A DNA stretch of 64,000 nt from JAVBMJ01 sp031552535 (GCA_031552535.1 JAVBMJ010000011.1:1-64000); one strand, 5' to 3'; shown: positions 34,485 through 44,021, counted from the first letter of the stretch. Numbers and translations: made by a program. Notes: generated from the letters alone by a model not told the origin.

Positions 34485-35087
34485 CTATTTACGGTCGAAA
34501 GCCACGCGGTTGCGTATGGCGTGCGCTATGGTCAACTCGTCTGCGTATTCGAGCTCATCGCCGAAACCTATGCCACGCGATATTGTCGAGACTTTAATGC
34601 CTGGATAAGCCTCCAATCTGCGCAGGATATAAAACAGGGTGGTCTCTCCTTCAACCGTTGTACTTATGGCCAGGATAACCTCTTTCACCTCGCCGTCCGC
34701 CACCTTCTTCAGAAGCAGGTCGAGTTTCAATTCCGATGGCCCGATGCCCTGCATGGGCGATATGACTCCTCCCAGAACATGGTACAGGCCATTGTACTGG
34801 CGGGTGTTCTCTACCGAAATCACGTCACCCACCTGCTCCACGACACATATCGTTGTGCGGTCACGGCGCGGATCGTTGCATATCGGGCATATATCGGTAT
34901 CCGACAGATTATTGCATCGTTCACAATGCTTAATCTGCGTGCGGAAATCGATGATAGCCCGAGAAAGGGCTTCGGCCTGTTGGGGGTCGCGCCGTAGAAT
35001 ATGCATCGCGAGCCTAAGAGCTGTGCGGCGTCCTATGCCGGGCAACTTCGACAACTCGCCGGCTACGTCTTCGAGTAGTTTCGACAT
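34485..35087 (-). CDS. recR: Recombination mediator RecR
   Basis: From the ATG at 35087 the product is 200 residues, the normal RecR size; a longer frame to 35159 would overlap batE and lacks support. The helix-hairpin-helix LPGIGRRTALRLAMHILR, the zinc finger with CERC and CPIC, and the Toprim domain (ICVVEQVGDVISVE, YHVLGGVISPMQGIGP) are intact. It loads RecA at gaps together with RecF/RecO. It lies 38 bp after batE. Confidence 0.95.
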   Translation of the reverse strand: MSKLLEDVAGELSKLPGIGRRTALRLAMHILRRDPQQAEALSRAIIDFRTQIKHCERCNNLSDTDICPICNDPRRDRTTICVVEQVGDVISVENTRQYNGLYHVLGGVISPMQGIGPSELKLDLLLKKVADGEVKEVILAISTTVEGETTLFYILRRLEAYPGIKVSTISRGIGFGDELEYADELTIAHAIRNRVAFDRK

Positions 35088-35125
35088 CTGAAAGCTAACG
35101 ATTAAGAGTCTGTCTAAAGCAGATA

Positions 35126-35884
35126 CTATATAGCCTCGATGGACTTCCCTTCCATCCACCCTTTGTTACCGTCGGCTATCACTATTTCGCACCATGCCCC
35201 CAGCCGGCTTACGATAGTCACCTTAGTGCCTTCATGCAACACAAAAAGGTCTTTGCTCGAAGTGTCGGGCGAACTTTTTACCGCGGCAGCCGAAATCATG
35301 ACTATGGCATCTGCAGCATCGGTCAAGGCACGTTTCTCGATAATCGAATTTACAGTCGAAAATATAAAAAGCGCTAAACATGCTATGCCGGCATAAAAAC
35401 CTGTTTTGCGAAGGGGCAACTTTCCCGTAAGCAGGTAAAGCAGGGCAGAAGCCATCATCAGGGCAAAAAATACAATGCCCGCCACCGCCCACTGGTTGGC
35501 ACTCATCGCCTGACGTGCCTCACCGATCCAGCGCTTCAGAAAAAACTCCGGAATAACCTTAATCTTATCCTTCACATACCCGTTAGCCACGTCGAGATTA
35601 TAGCGCACGTCGTTGTCGGTCGGCGATAGTTTCAGCGCACGGTTGTAATTGAGTATGGATTGCGCAATGCGCCCCTCTTTGAAATAGGCGTTGCCGATAT
35701 TGTAGTAAAGCTTATAACTGACACGCCCCGAAGCCATTATCGAGTCGTAGGCTGAGATGGCAGAAACATAATCCGAATTGATATAGGCCGTATTGGCCCT
35801 GTCCCACATGCCATTGAAGTCTTGCGCCCTGGATGCGAAAAGTGTGGCGGATAAAATAATGAATATCGATATATAACGTTTCAT
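35126..35884 (-). CDS. batE: BatE: TPR and SH3-like aerotolerance protein
   Basis: From the ATG at 35884, 11 bp after batD, the product is 252 residues; a longer frame overlaps batD. It has a signal peptide (ISIFIILSATLFASRAQ), TPR repeats (residues 25-110, YYNIGNAYFKEGRIAQSIL), two membrane segments near residues 130-190 and a C-terminal SH3-like domain (VLHEGTKVTIVSRLGAWCEI). This is the layout of Bacteroidetes BatE. It should act in the cell envelope with BatA-D. Confidence 0.88.
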   Translation of the reverse strand: MKRYISIFIILSATLFASRAQDFNGMWDRANTAYINSDYVSAISAYDSIMASGRVSYKLYYNIGNAYFKEGRIAQSILNYNRALKLSPTDNDVRYNLDVANGYVKDKIKVIPEFFLKRWIGEARQAMSANQWAVAGIVFFALMMASALLYLLTGKLPLRKTGFYAGIACLALFIFSTVNSIIEKRALTDAADAIVMISAAAVKSSPDTSSKDLFVLHEGTKVTIVSRLGAWCEIVIADGNKGWMEGKSIEAI

Positions 35885-35895
35885 GGCAGGCTTTT

Positions 35896-37734
35896 CTATT
35901 TTATCAGCGATTCGAATTTGGAAATCAACTCCACCCCGCTTACGTATACTTCGTTCATTTCTCCCGAAACGGCTGGCGAGTACTGCGCATATTCGCACTG
36001 CGATATGGTTTGTACAAAACGTTCACTCAACTCAGGCGGCAAATTGCGTTTATGGAGTTCATCGCGTACATTCTCCTTTGTCAGATTGGCTACCGGAATA
36101 TTGAGTTTATCGCTCATATAGCCCCACAAAGCCCTGAGCATCTCCTCGAAGAACCGCGAACGATTACCCTCCTTCATAAACCGCTCGGCAGCACGGAAGC
36201 GCTGCAACGCCACCTTGTTCGCCCGTTTGCCTTTCACAAATGCTGTATTGCGCATCAGGCGCATACGCTTCTCAAGGTAGAAATAAAGAACTACGGCAAT
36301 GATCAGCAACACGAGCAAAATCATATAGTACACCACGCTGCCCAACAATATATTCCCTTTGGGTGAGAGCCCCGGGGAGCCTATTTTTATGAAGCGGATA
36401 TCTTTGCCGATGATTTTCAGATCCTCTTTCGATAGCCCGCTGACCAAACCCTGTGACACGCCATCGGCAGCCGACGAGGCGTCGGGAGACACCACGATCT
36501 GCGACGGTGCCGTGGATAGGGTGACATAGCGCATCTGTTCAGGATTGAAATATGTGAACTCCACCGGCTCGACCGTATATTCACCCTCGGCGCGGGCTAT
36601 CACCGGGTATTCGAACTGGCGGTAACCCGAAATGCCGCCGCTGCCTGTCGACAGGCTTTCGTTACTTTTTATATTGTACTGTTCGAACGACGTAGGCAGG
36701 TTTACTTTCGGAGCGCGTATCAGCGGCAGGTTGCCGGTTCCCGAAATTTTGATCGAATAAGTGAATGCCGAGTTTGCCGCCACCTTATCCTGCGACAGCA
36801 GGCTTTCGATAGAAAATTTACCCACGGCCCCATTGAAACTCTCCGGCGCCCCCGACGGCAACTCTTTCACATTGATGCGTATGGGGGCGGACGATAGCTT
36901 TTTACGCACCTCCTGTATATTGGGCCCGCCGCTGAAAAAGTCATCGAACATGCTTTGCCTGCGTGCCTGAGTCACGATCTGTGCAATAACCGTCATATCG
37001 AACTGTTCTATCTGCAATGTGCCGGCCTGCTGGGGGTAAAGAAGGTATTCGCGCAACACAACGGAACTGTATACATTGCCGTTTACGTTCTCCTGTTGCC
37101 ACTTTTGGTTGCCCTGGTTGAGTTCCTGAGTCCAGAAACCGTTGAATGCCGGAAATTTCTGGCTCTCGACGCCGCTAAGGTCCAGCCGTGAATAGAGTTT
37201 GAATATAGCTTTAAGCGGCTGGCCTTTATATACGCTGGTCTTGTCGACGCTCACACGGACGAATATATCGTTAGCCGAAACTGTCGCACCCGTAGCCTGC
37301 TGCTGATTGCCCGACCCATTGCGTCCCTGCGTTCCCGACGCCCCTTGCTGCGAAGAGTCGCTTATCGCCTCCACCGGATGCGGCGAGGTCGAGTAGCTTT
37401 TCCCGTCGACCTTAACCTCGGCCGGAGGGATCGTATAACGGCCCTCAGCGGGAGCCTGCAATATATAGGTGTAGGTGAAATTAACGTTTTTCGTAACATT
37501 GCCGTTCACAATCTGGATACTCTGCCCCTGTGACATCGACGGTCCCGCCAATATTTCGAAACCGCTTATAGCGGGTGCCGAAAAATTGTCCGGCTTTGCA
37601 TTTACCGAAAATTCCACCCTGAACGCTTCGCCCGCCATCACTATGGACGGGGCGCTTACCTCAAATACAACTTTTTGTGCCTGTGCCGCAATTGCTGATA
37701 AAATAAATACGGACAGGACTAAAAATCGCTTCAT
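35896..37734 (-). CDS. batD: BatD aerotolerance protein
   Basis: The 612-residue protein has a signal peptide (VLSVFILSAIAAQAQ), a large periplasmic region of beta-sandwich repeats (VVFEVSAPSIVMAGEAFRVE at its start) and one strong membrane segment near residues 470-492 (YYMILLVLLIIAVVLYFYL) followed by a basic cytoplasmic tail. This matches the BatD 'oxygen tolerance' family. A low-complexity Ser/Gln/Gly stretch lies near residues 128-150. batE follows after 11 bp. The other bat genes are 9 kb away on the opposite strand. Confidence 0.92.
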   Translation of the reverse strand: MKRFLVLSVFILSAIAAQAQKVVFEVSAPSIVMAGEAFRVEFSVNAKPDNFSAPAISGFEILAGPSMSQGQSIQIVNGNVTKNVNFTYTYILQAPAEGRYTIPPAEVKVDGKSYSTSPHPVEAISDSSQQGASGTQGRNGSGNQQQATGATVSANDIFVRVSVDKTSVYKGQPLKAIFKLYSRLDLSGVESQKFPAFNGFWTQELNQGNQKWQQENVNGNVYSSVVLREYLLYPQQAGTLQIEQFDMTVIAQIVTQARRQSMFDDFFSGGPNIQEVRKKLSSAPIRINVKELPSGAPESFNGAVGKFSIESLLSQDKVAANSAFTYSIKISGTGNLPLIRAPKVNLPTSFEQYNIKSNESLSTGSGGISGYRQFEYPVIARAEGEYTVEPVEFTYFNPEQMRYVTLSTAPSQIVVSPDASSAADGVSQGLVSGLSKEDLKIIGKDIRFIKIGSPGLSPKGNILLGSVVYYMILLVLLIIAVVLYFYLEKRMRLMRNTAFVKGKRANKVALQRFRAAERFMKEGNRSRFFEEMLRALWGYMSDKLNIPVANLTKENVRDELHKRNLPPELSERFVQTISQCEYAQYSPAVSGEMNEVYVSGVELISKFESLIK

Positions 37735-37853
37735 ATCGTGATTGTATTTATCTGAAAAACTCCGGTTCGACCCCGCCGGGACACTCCCGGCTTTACTGAC
37801 AACGTAACATGATCCTGTTTTATTGTCCGGGGCTCGCGTGTAAACCTGTTATT

Positions 37854-37920
37854 ACGCCCCGTCTCAAAACCGCCGGGCAGTCCTTAACAAAAAAGAACTG
37901 CCCGGCATTATCTGGGGCGT
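37854..37920. repeat. Nested palindrome upstream of batD
   Basis: ACGCCCC at 37854-37860 pairs with GGGGCGT at 37914-37920, and inside it GCCGGGCAGT at 37872-37881 pairs with ACTGCCCGGC at 37897-37906 around an A-rich loop. A further small hairpin, CTGTCTGA/TCAGACAG, lies at 37931-37961. These sit in the 411-bp gap between fumarase and batD, so they may act as the fumarase-upstream or batD-leader structure, or be mobile debris. Confidence 0.65.
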
Positions 37921-37967
37921 GCTTCAGGGCCTGTCTGAATTTAGCATGGAAAATCAGACAGACTCTT

Positions 37968-38132
37968 AGAAATTGTTTAAATTTCCTATGGAAAGTATTA
38001 TAAGCCCTTCCGGGCCGCTTTTCGCGTGAAAATTTCGTTACATAGAACACCGCTATGCGCCTCTATTTTCACGCAAAAATCATCACCGGAATATACTTAA
38101 ATCTTTTTCCACAGGAAAATTAAACAATTTCT
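37968..38132. repeat. Fold-back element, copy B
   Basis: The core from TTTCCTATGGAAAGTATTA through CACCGGAATATAC matches copy A at 10413-10562 with only a few differences, including the GCGTGAAAAT/ATTTTCACGC inner stem. The ends here are AGAAATTGTTTAA and its complement. The right arm has an added ACTTAAATC plus TTTTTCCACAGG segment, also seen in the deleted copy at 14949. The element lies just behind the fumarase stop, on the reverse-strand reading. Confidence 0.9.
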
Positions 38133-38145
38133 TAGAAACTGTTTC

Positions 38146-39753
38146 TTATTTGAATTCGGCAAAAAAATCGTTCCCCTTATCGTCTACTATAATAAACGCA
38201 GGGAAATCCTCCACATATATTTTCCTCACGGCCTCCATGCCCAATTCAGGGAAATCGACCACCTCGACCGACTTGATGCTGTCTTTGGCGAGTATCGCCG
38301 CCGGCCCGCCTATCGAACCGAGGTAGAAGCCGCCATGTTTCTTGCACGCGTCGGTCACGGCCTGTGAACGGTTGCCTTTGGCCACCATGATCATCGAACC
38401 TCCCATACTCTGAAACAGGTCGACATACGAGTCCATTCTCCCGGCCGTCGTAGGCCCGAAGCTGCCTGAAGCCATCCCCTGCGGAGTTTTGGCCGGTCCG
38501 GCATAGTATACCGGGTGTTTCTTGAAATACTCGGGCATAGGCTGCCCGTCGTCGATCATCTTCTTGATCTGGGCATGCGCTATGTCACGTGCCACGATCA
38601 GCGTCCCGCGCAGGTTGAGGCGTGTTTTGACAGGGTATTTCGACAGCGTCGCCAACACTTTTTCCATCCCTTCGTCGAGGTCTATATCCACAGCAGGTTT
38701 CATGCCGGGAGCTTGTTTGGGCAGGAAGCGTGCCGGATTTTTCTCCAACTCTTCGAGGAAAATACCCTCTTCGGTGATCTTACCCTTGATATTACGGTCG
38801 GCGCTGCAGCTTACGCCGATACCCACCGGGCACGACGCGGCGTGGCGTGGCAGGCGTATGACCCGCACGTCGTGCACCAGGTATTTTCCACCGAACTGGG
38901 CCCCTACCCCACTCTTACGGCAAATGTCCAATATTTTTTCCTCCCATTCCAGGTCGCGGAAAGCCTGGCCCCCTTCGTTGCCGCACGTGGGCAGTGTGTC
39001 GAGATATCCTGCCGACGCTTTTTTGACCGTCGTAAGGCAGGCCTCGGCCGATGTGCCGCCGATCACCACTGCCAAATGGTAGGGCGGGCAGGCCGACGTC
39101 CCCAGGTCTTTGATCTTCTCCTTTATGAACGCCGTCAGCGAAGCTTCGTTCAACAACGCCTTGGTCTGCTGGTACAGGAATGTTTTGTTGCCCGAGCCTC
39201 CGCCCTTGGTCACGAACAGGAAGTCGTATGTATTGCCGGGGGTAGCGTAGATATCTATCTGTGCCGGAAGGTTCGTCCCGCTGTTCTTCTCGTCGGTCAT
39301 CGTAAATGGAACGACCTGGGAATAGCGCAGGTTGCGGTCGCGATAGGTTTCGTAAACGCCTTTCGAGATCGCCTCGGCGTCGTTGGCGCCCGTGTACACG
39401 TTTTCGCCTTTTCGTCCGATGGCTATCGCAGTTCCCGTGTCCTGGCACGTTGGCAATTCGCCCTCCGCCGAGACCACCTGGTTCATCAGCATAGTGTAGG
39501 CTACGAATTTGTCGTTGTCAGTAGCTTCGGGATCGTCGAGTATGTTTGCCAGTTTTTGCAGATGGGCGGCCCTGAGATAGAACGACACGTCGGCGAAAGC
39601 CTCGCGGGAGAGCAACTCTATGCCGCGAGGGTCGATTTTCAGGATCTTGCGCCCGTCACATTCCACGGTGCTGACATAATCTTTGGTTAGCAGCCTGTAT
39701 GTGGTGTTGTCTGCGGCTAATGGAAAAGGGGTCTGATACTTGAATCCGGACAT
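38146..39753 (-). CDS. Class I fumarate hydratase
   Basis: The 535-residue protein has the two-part class I layout: an N-terminal iron-sulfur half (cysteines in LPTCQDTGTA, GTSACPPYHL and the TLPTCGNEGG region) and a C-terminal beta-type half (GTLIVARDIAHAQ, SGSFGPTTAGRMD, GGSMIMVAKGN). It interconverts fumarate and malate with an oxygen-sensitive [4Fe-4S] cluster and supports the reductive branch leading to succinate in anaerobes. It has a promoter box at 39776-39783 and is divergent from the aldolase gene. Confidence 0.93.
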   Translation of the reverse strand: MSGFKYQTPFPLAADNTTYRLLTKDYVSTVECDGRKILKIDPRGIELLSREAFADVSFYLRAAHLQKLANILDDPEATDNDKFVAYTMLMNQVVSAEGELPTCQDTGTAIAIGRKGENVYTGANDAEAISKGVYETYRDRNLRYSQVVPFTMTDEKNSGTNLPAQIDIYATPGNTYDFLFVTKGGGSGNKTFLYQQTKALLNEASLTAFIKEKIKDLGTSACPPYHLAVVIGGTSAEACLTTVKKASAGYLDTLPTCGNEGGQAFRDLEWEEKILDICRKSGVGAQFGGKYLVHDVRVIRLPRHAASCPVGIGVSCSADRNIKGKITEEGIFLEELEKNPARFLPKQAPGMKPAVDIDLDEGMEKVLATLSKYPVKTRLNLRGTLIVARDIAHAQIKKMIDDGQPMPEYFKKHPVYYAGPAKTPQGMASGSFGPTTAGRMDSYVDLFQSMGGSMIMVAKGNRSQAVTDACKKHGGFYLGSIGGPAAILAKDSIKSVEVVDFPELGMEAVRKIYVEDFPAFIIVDDKGNDFFAEFK

Positions 39754-39775
39754 AGTTTAGTTTTTAAAAGTGACA

Positions 39776-39783
39776 CAAAGATA
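39776..39783 (-). promoter_or_regulatory. -7 box for the fumarase gene
   Basis: The reverse strand reads TATCTTTG, 22 nt upstream of the start codon. The divergent aldolase promoter lies 25 bp away. Confidence 0.6.
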
Positions 39784-39807
39784 TGGATTATTTTTTAGAT
39801 AAGCCCA

Positions 39808-39837
39808 TTGGAGTAAACCGAAAATGTAGTACATTTG
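39808..39837 (+). promoter_or_regulatory. Promoter for the aldolase gene
   Basis: TTG at 39808-39810, a 19-bp spacer and TACATTTG at 39830-39837 fit both consensus boxes. The ATG follows after 43 nt. Confidence 0.7.
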
Positions 39838-39880
39838 TAAATTATTTTAAGAAATAATTCCAACTAAATATTACGGTACC

Positions 39881-40873
39881 ATGATTTCTTACAAAGAGTT
39901 AGGTTTGGTGAATACCAAAGAGTTGTTTGCCAAGGCGATTGCAGGCAAATACGCTATCCCGGCGTTCAATTTCAACAACATGGAGCAAATGCAGGCCATC
40001 ATCCAGGCTTGTGTCGAAACTTCGTCGCCTGTTATCCTCCAGGTGTCGAGCGGCGCACGCAAGTATGCCAACCAGACATTGTTGCGCTATATGGCACAGG
40101 GCGCTGTCGAGTATGCCAAAGAGTTGGGCAAAAATATTCCCATCGTGCTCCACCTCGACCACGGTGACACGTTCGAACTTTGCAAGTCGTGTATCGACAT
40201 GGGCTTTTCATCGGTGATGATCGACGGTTCGCACCATTCTTATGACGACAACGTGGCTTTGACGAAAAAGGTCGTAGAGTATGCCCACGCACACGGTGTG
40301 ACGGTCGAGGGTGAACTGGGTGTTCTGGCGGGCGTTGAAGACGAGGTTTCAGCTGAGCATCACACCTATACGCGCCCCGAGGAAGTGGAGGATTTCGTGA
40401 AGAAAACCGGCGTCGATTCGCTTGCTATTTCTATAGGTACTTCGCACGGAGCCAATAAGTTCAAGCCTGAGCAGTGTACCCGCAACGCTGACGGCGTTCT
40501 GGTTCCGCCCCCGTTGCGTTTCGATATCCTTGAGGAGATTGAGAAACGTATTCCTGGATTCCCGATAGTGTTGCACGGCGCTTCGTCGGTTCCGCAGGAT
40601 CTGGTTGCAACTATCAACAAGTACGGCGGTGCATTGAAGGATGCCATAGGTATTCCCGAGGAGGAACTTCGCAAGGCTGCTACGAGCGCAGTGTGTAAGA
40701 TCAACATCGACAGTGACGGCCGCCTGGCTATGACCGCTGCCGTTCGTGAGGTGTTTGCCACGAAGCCCGCGGAGTTCGACCCGCGCAAATATCTCGGCCC
40801 GGCCCGCGACCAGCTGCAGAAACTCTATATGCACAAGGTTCGTAACGTATTGGGCAGCGCCGATAAAGCGTAA
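39881..40873 (+). CDS. fba: Class II fructose-bisphosphate aldolase
   Basis: The 330-residue protein is a class II (zinc) aldolase. The metal site is visible in VLHLDHGD and VEGELGVLAG, the catalytic loop in IGTSHGANKF, and the C-terminal histidine segment in PIVLHGASSVPQ followed by GVCKINID-like AVCKINIDSDGRLAMTAA. It cleaves fructose-1,6-bisphosphate in glycolysis. It is monocistronic with a consensus promoter and a strong terminator. Confidence 0.95.
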   Translation: MISYKELGLVNTKELFAKAIAGKYAIPAFNFNNMEQMQAIIQACVETSSPVILQVSSGARKYANQTLLRYMAQGAVEYAKELGKNIPIVLHLDHGDTFELCKSCIDMGFSSVMIDGSHHSYDDNVALTKKVVEYAHAHGVTVEGELGVLAGVEDEVSAEHHTYTRPEEVEDFVKKTGVDSLAISIGTSHGANKFKPEQCTRNADGVLVPPPLRFDILEEIEKRIPGFPIVLHGASSVPQDLVATINKYGGALKDAIGIPEEELRKAATSAVCKINIDSDGRLAMTAAVREVFATKPAEFDPRKYLGPARDQLQKLYMHKVRNVLGSADKA

Positions 40874-40921
40874 TCCCCTGCTTTTGCGGCTGCGTGGTAA
40901 CAACTGCGATGCGGCTTAGAT

Positions 40922-40956
40922 AAAATCCCGGCTTACCAATGTAAGCCGGGATTTTT
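40922..40956 (+). terminator. Terminator of the aldolase gene
   Basis: AAAATCCCGGCTTAC at 40922-40936 pairs perfectly with GTAAGCCGGGATTTT at 40941-40955, ending in a T-run. Confidence 0.95.
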
Positions 40957-41009
40957 GTACTCATATGTTCAGGTAACGAAGTGTCTGACGGCATCCGGGA
41001 AAGACTTGT

Positions 41010-42194
41010 TCAAAACTTATTATATCTGAGATACTCCATGATGTTTGCCGGCGGGCGTTGGTGCTGCAACTCGTTTCTCATGAAGTCCATATAAGGGGCC
41101 ACGTGACGGAAAAATTTATAATACCCCGCACACAACCAGTTCAGCCCCTCCCCGCCCTCTTCCGTGCTGATTATACGGTTCTTGGGGCATTCGCCATTGC
41201 AGGCGAACAGGTACCGGCATTGCCGGCATTGATCCGGCAATCGGTCGGCTTTGTCGGCCCCGAAACGCAACTGCTGCGGCGAATACATCATTTCCAACAG
41301 CGTAGACGAGTTTATATTCCCCAATTTGTTCTCCGGGAACACATAGTGATCACACGAATACACATCGCCATTGAACTCCATAACCCCCGCATGGCCGCAT
41401 GTGCGGGCCAGGGTGCAAACTCCCGGCGCCTGGCCCATCCAGTTGGCCAGCGTCGAATCGAAATACTGGACATAGAACTTGCCCACATCTTCTTTGACCC
41501 ACCGGTCGAAAATGGTGATCAGAAAATCGCCCCATTTCCCGGCTGGGACATTCCACGGGGCAGGTTTGCCTTCCACGGTCTCCACGATTGGCGCAAACTG
41601 TATGTAGCGGCAATCGAGTTCGCGGAAAAAATCGTAAAACTCCAGGGGATAATCGACATTGCAGTCGTTGACCACCCCCATGATATTGAACTCGACTCCA
41701 TGTTTTTTCAACAACCCTATGCCACGCATCACATCGTCGAACGAAGGGCTGCCGTCGGCACGCTTGCGATAGCGGTCATGGAACCTGCGCGGCCCGTCGA
41801 CCGAAATGCCTATCAAAAAATTATTCTCTTTGAAAAAACGGCACCATTCGTCATTTAGCAGCGTGCCGTTAGTTTGAAGGCAGTTGTCGATCTTGCGGCC
41901 GCGGCCGTACCTGCGCTGGAATTCGAGCGCCTTTTTGTAGAACCCGATATTGCGCATCAATGTCTCGCCCCCGTGCCACATAAACAGCACCTCGGGCACA
42001 GTCTGCGACGAGAGGTATTGTTCGGTGAACTTCTCCAACATCGCCTCGCTCATCCGCGTCACGTTGATATCAGGATACAACTCCTTCTTCTCAAGATAAT
42101 AGCAGTAGTCGCAACGCAGATTACACTGCGCCCCGACAGGCTTAAGCATAACATAAAGAGGCTTGGCAAAAGGCGAAAGAACAATCTTCTTCAT
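41010..42194 (-). CDS. Anaerobic sulfatase-maturating enzyme (radical SAM)
   Basis: From the ATG at 42194 the product is 394 residues. CNLRCDYCYY holds the radical-SAM cluster cysteines (Cys24, Cys28, Cys31). The C-terminal SPASM part has CxxC and clustered cysteines (YSCDHYVFPENKLG, CRQCRYLFACNGECPKNR) for two auxiliary clusters. This is the anSME pattern. The enzyme converts the active-site Ser or Cys of sulfatases to formylglycine. The neighbouring upstream gene encodes a Ser-type sulfatase, its obvious client. Confidence 0.93.
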   Translation of the reverse strand: MKKIVLSPFAKPLYVMLKPVGAQCNLRCDYCYYLEKKELYPDINVTRMSEAMLEKFTEQYLSSQTVPEVLFMWHGGETLMRNIGFYKKALEFQRRYGRGRKIDNCLQTNGTLLNDEWCRFFKENNFLIGISVDGPRRFHDRYRKRADGSPSFDDVMRGIGLLKKHGVEFNIMGVVNDCNVDYPLEFYDFFRELDCRYIQFAPIVETVEGKPAPWNVPAGKWGDFLITIFDRWVKEDVGKFYVQYFDSTLANWMGQAPGVCTLARTCGHAGVMEFNGDVYSCDHYVFPENKLGNINSSTLLEMMYSPQQLRFGADKADRLPDQCRQCRYLFACNGECPKNRIISTEEGGEGLNWLCAGYYKFFRHVAPYMDFMRNELQHQRPPANIMEYLRYNKF

Positions 42195-42236
42195 TACATG
42201 CAATCAAACGTTCGTTTTCCCTGTGCAGCCTCCAAC

Positions 42237-42435
42237 TGCCGCTTTTTGAAAAAAGCGGCACCAAAAACTTTTAATCCTGACCTTGCTATGATTTTGCAGA
42301 TGTTAGGATATAGGAGGTAAGCCCCTCAAAACAATGCTAATATTTAAGGGCTTACCTCCTATATCCTAACATCTATAATGTCGCAGCAAAATAATGATTG
42401 AAGTTTTTTGGGCGACTTTTTTTCAAAAAAGTCGC
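42237..42435. repeat. Symmetric fold-back between sulfatase and its maturase
   Basis: A perfect 27-bp inverted repeat (42298-42324 and 42348-42374, 23-nt loop) is flanked by two terminator-like hairpins. One is TGCCGCTTTTT/AAAAAGCGGCA at 42237-42260 and the other GCGACTTTTTT/AAAAAAGTCGC at 42412-42435. The flanks are themselves roughly mirror images. On the reverse strand the sulfatase transcript would run through it before reaching the maturase gene. Confidence 0.88.
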
Positions 42436-42467
42436 GGTCGAAGTTGTATAAAGAAAACGGACGTTTT

Positions 42468-43985
42468 TTATTTGTTTATTATTTCGGTGAGTTTTATTGC
42501 GAGACTGTCTGCTATTGCGGGATATATCGGGGCATAGTTGTATTTTTCGCCCGGATCCACCTTCAGGTGGTATAGTTGCGGGTTTTTGTCGTTCCCAAGT
42601 TCCATTTTGGTATAGTATTCTACTTTGGATTGGTCATTCCCAGGGATATATTTCCAGTCGGGCGTTATCAGCGACAGGGTTTTGGTTGCGTTTTCCACGA
42701 CGAGGAACTGCCTGCCTGCAGGTTCTTTGCCCAACCATGCCGGCAGGAGATTCTCGCTGTCGGGTGCGGCTCCTTTAGGGATGTCAACTCCGATTAGCGA
42801 TGCAAGCGATGCGAACCAGTCGGTTTGGCAGAGCAATGCGTCGGACACGCCGGGTTCCACCTGTCCCGGCCATGACAGCAGGCACGGTACTTTGGTGCCT
42901 CCGTCGAAGGCGCTGTATTTGCCACCGCGATAAGGGCCGGCCGGAGTATGGTCGCCCAGAAGTTCCCAGGCCTGGTCGCGGTATCCGTCATCGACAACGG
43001 GTCCGTTGTCGCTCGACAGGATTATTATGGTGTTTTTTTCTATCCCCGCCTTTTTGACAGCGTTGACTATCTCTCCCACCGTCCAGTCGAATTCGAGGAT
43101 GGCGTCACCCCGGGGGCCCATGCCGCTCTTGCCTGCGAACCTGGGGTGCGGCACCCTCGGAACATGGATGTCGTTGGTGGCAAAATAGAGGAAGAACGGT
43201 TTCTTCGCATTGTCCTCGATAAACGACAGCGCTTTGGCTGTGATCACGTCGTTGATCGTCTCGTCTTCCCATAGGGCGCTTTTGCCTCCCTTCATGTAGC
43301 CTATCCGCGATATGCCGTTGACGATAGCCATGTCGTGCCCGTGCGAAGGGTGCATCTTCAGCAACCCGGGATTGTTTTTGCCCGTAGGCTCACCCGGGAA
43401 CGGGTCGGTGTAACTAACCTCAACGGGGTCGTTCGGATCGAGATTCACTATGTGTTCGTTCTCGACATATACACACGGCACGCGGTCGCCCGTGGCAGCC
43501 ATGATGAACGAGTAGCCGAAGCCGATGTCCGAAGGACCGGGGGTGATGTGTCCATTCCAGTCCTGCTCTCCGGTCACGTCGCCCAGCCCGAGGTGCCATT
43601 TGCCGACAACTCCCGTGGCGTAGCCCCTGCGTTGAAACATGTCGGCCAGCGTGTAACGGTCCGGACGTATGATCATGGCGGCGTTGCCCGCCGCAATTCC
43701 GGTTCCTTCCCTGCGGAACGCGTACTCGCCCGTGAGCATCGAATAGCGCGAAGGAGTGCTCATAGCAGCTGTACTGTGAGCGTTTGTAAAACGGATTCCG
43801 CTGGAAGCCAGCGAGTCGATGCCAGGAGTCGAAATCCCGGTGGCCCCATTGCAGCCGATATCCCCGAACCCGAGGTCGTCGGCCAGGATGATAATGACGT
43901 TGGGTTGTTGTGTCTGGGTCTGCCCGGTGCACCCCGCGGCTACGGCGGGTACTCCCAGGGTGAACAAAAGTCTGGAGCGTTTCAT
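42468..43985 (-). CDS. Ser-type sulfatase lipoprotein
   Basis: The 505-residue protein has a lipoprotein signal (AVAAGC, Cys19), metal-binding Asp36-Asp37 in ILADDLGFGDIGC and the formylglycine motif Ser-Thr-Pro-Ser-Arg at residues 76-80 (AAMSTPSRYSMLTGEY). TGVVGKWHLGLG follows in the family order. Because the modified residue is serine, activation needs an anaerobic maturase rather than the aerobic FGE, matching the adjacent gene. The substrate may be a sulfated host glycan, but subfamily cannot be assigned by eye. Confidence 0.93.
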   Translation of the reverse strand: MKRSRLLFTLGVPAVAAGCTGQTQTQQPNVIIILADDLGFGDIGCNGATGISTPGIDSLASSGIRFTNAHSTAAMSTPSRYSMLTGEYAFRREGTGIAAGNAAMIIRPDRYTLADMFQRRGYATGVVGKWHLGLGDVTGEQDWNGHITPGPSDIGFGYSFIMAATGDRVPCVYVENEHIVNLDPNDPVEVSYTDPFPGEPTGKNNPGLLKMHPSHGHDMAIVNGISRIGYMKGGKSALWEDETINDVITAKALSFIEDNAKKPFFLYFATNDIHVPRVPHPRFAGKSGMGPRGDAILEFDWTVGEIVNAVKKAGIEKNTIIILSSDNGPVVDDGYRDQAWELLGDHTPAGPYRGGKYSAFDGGTKVPCLLSWPGQVEPGVSDALLCQTDWFASLASLIGVDIPKGAAPDSENLLPAWLGKEPAGRQFLVVENATKTLSLITPDWKYIPGNDQSKVEYYTKMELGNDKNPQLYHLKVDPGEKYNYAPIYPAIADSLAIKLTEIINK

Positions 43986-44021
43986 AATTTGAAAAAAATA
44001 TCGTTTAGGTTTTCGAATTTC

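Noticed and set aside
38515..39690. 391-codon open frame opposite the fumarase gene
   Set aside because: It lies entirely antisense to a well-supported class I fumarase. Its composition is that of a mirror frame in GC-rich codons, and it has no recognisable domain.
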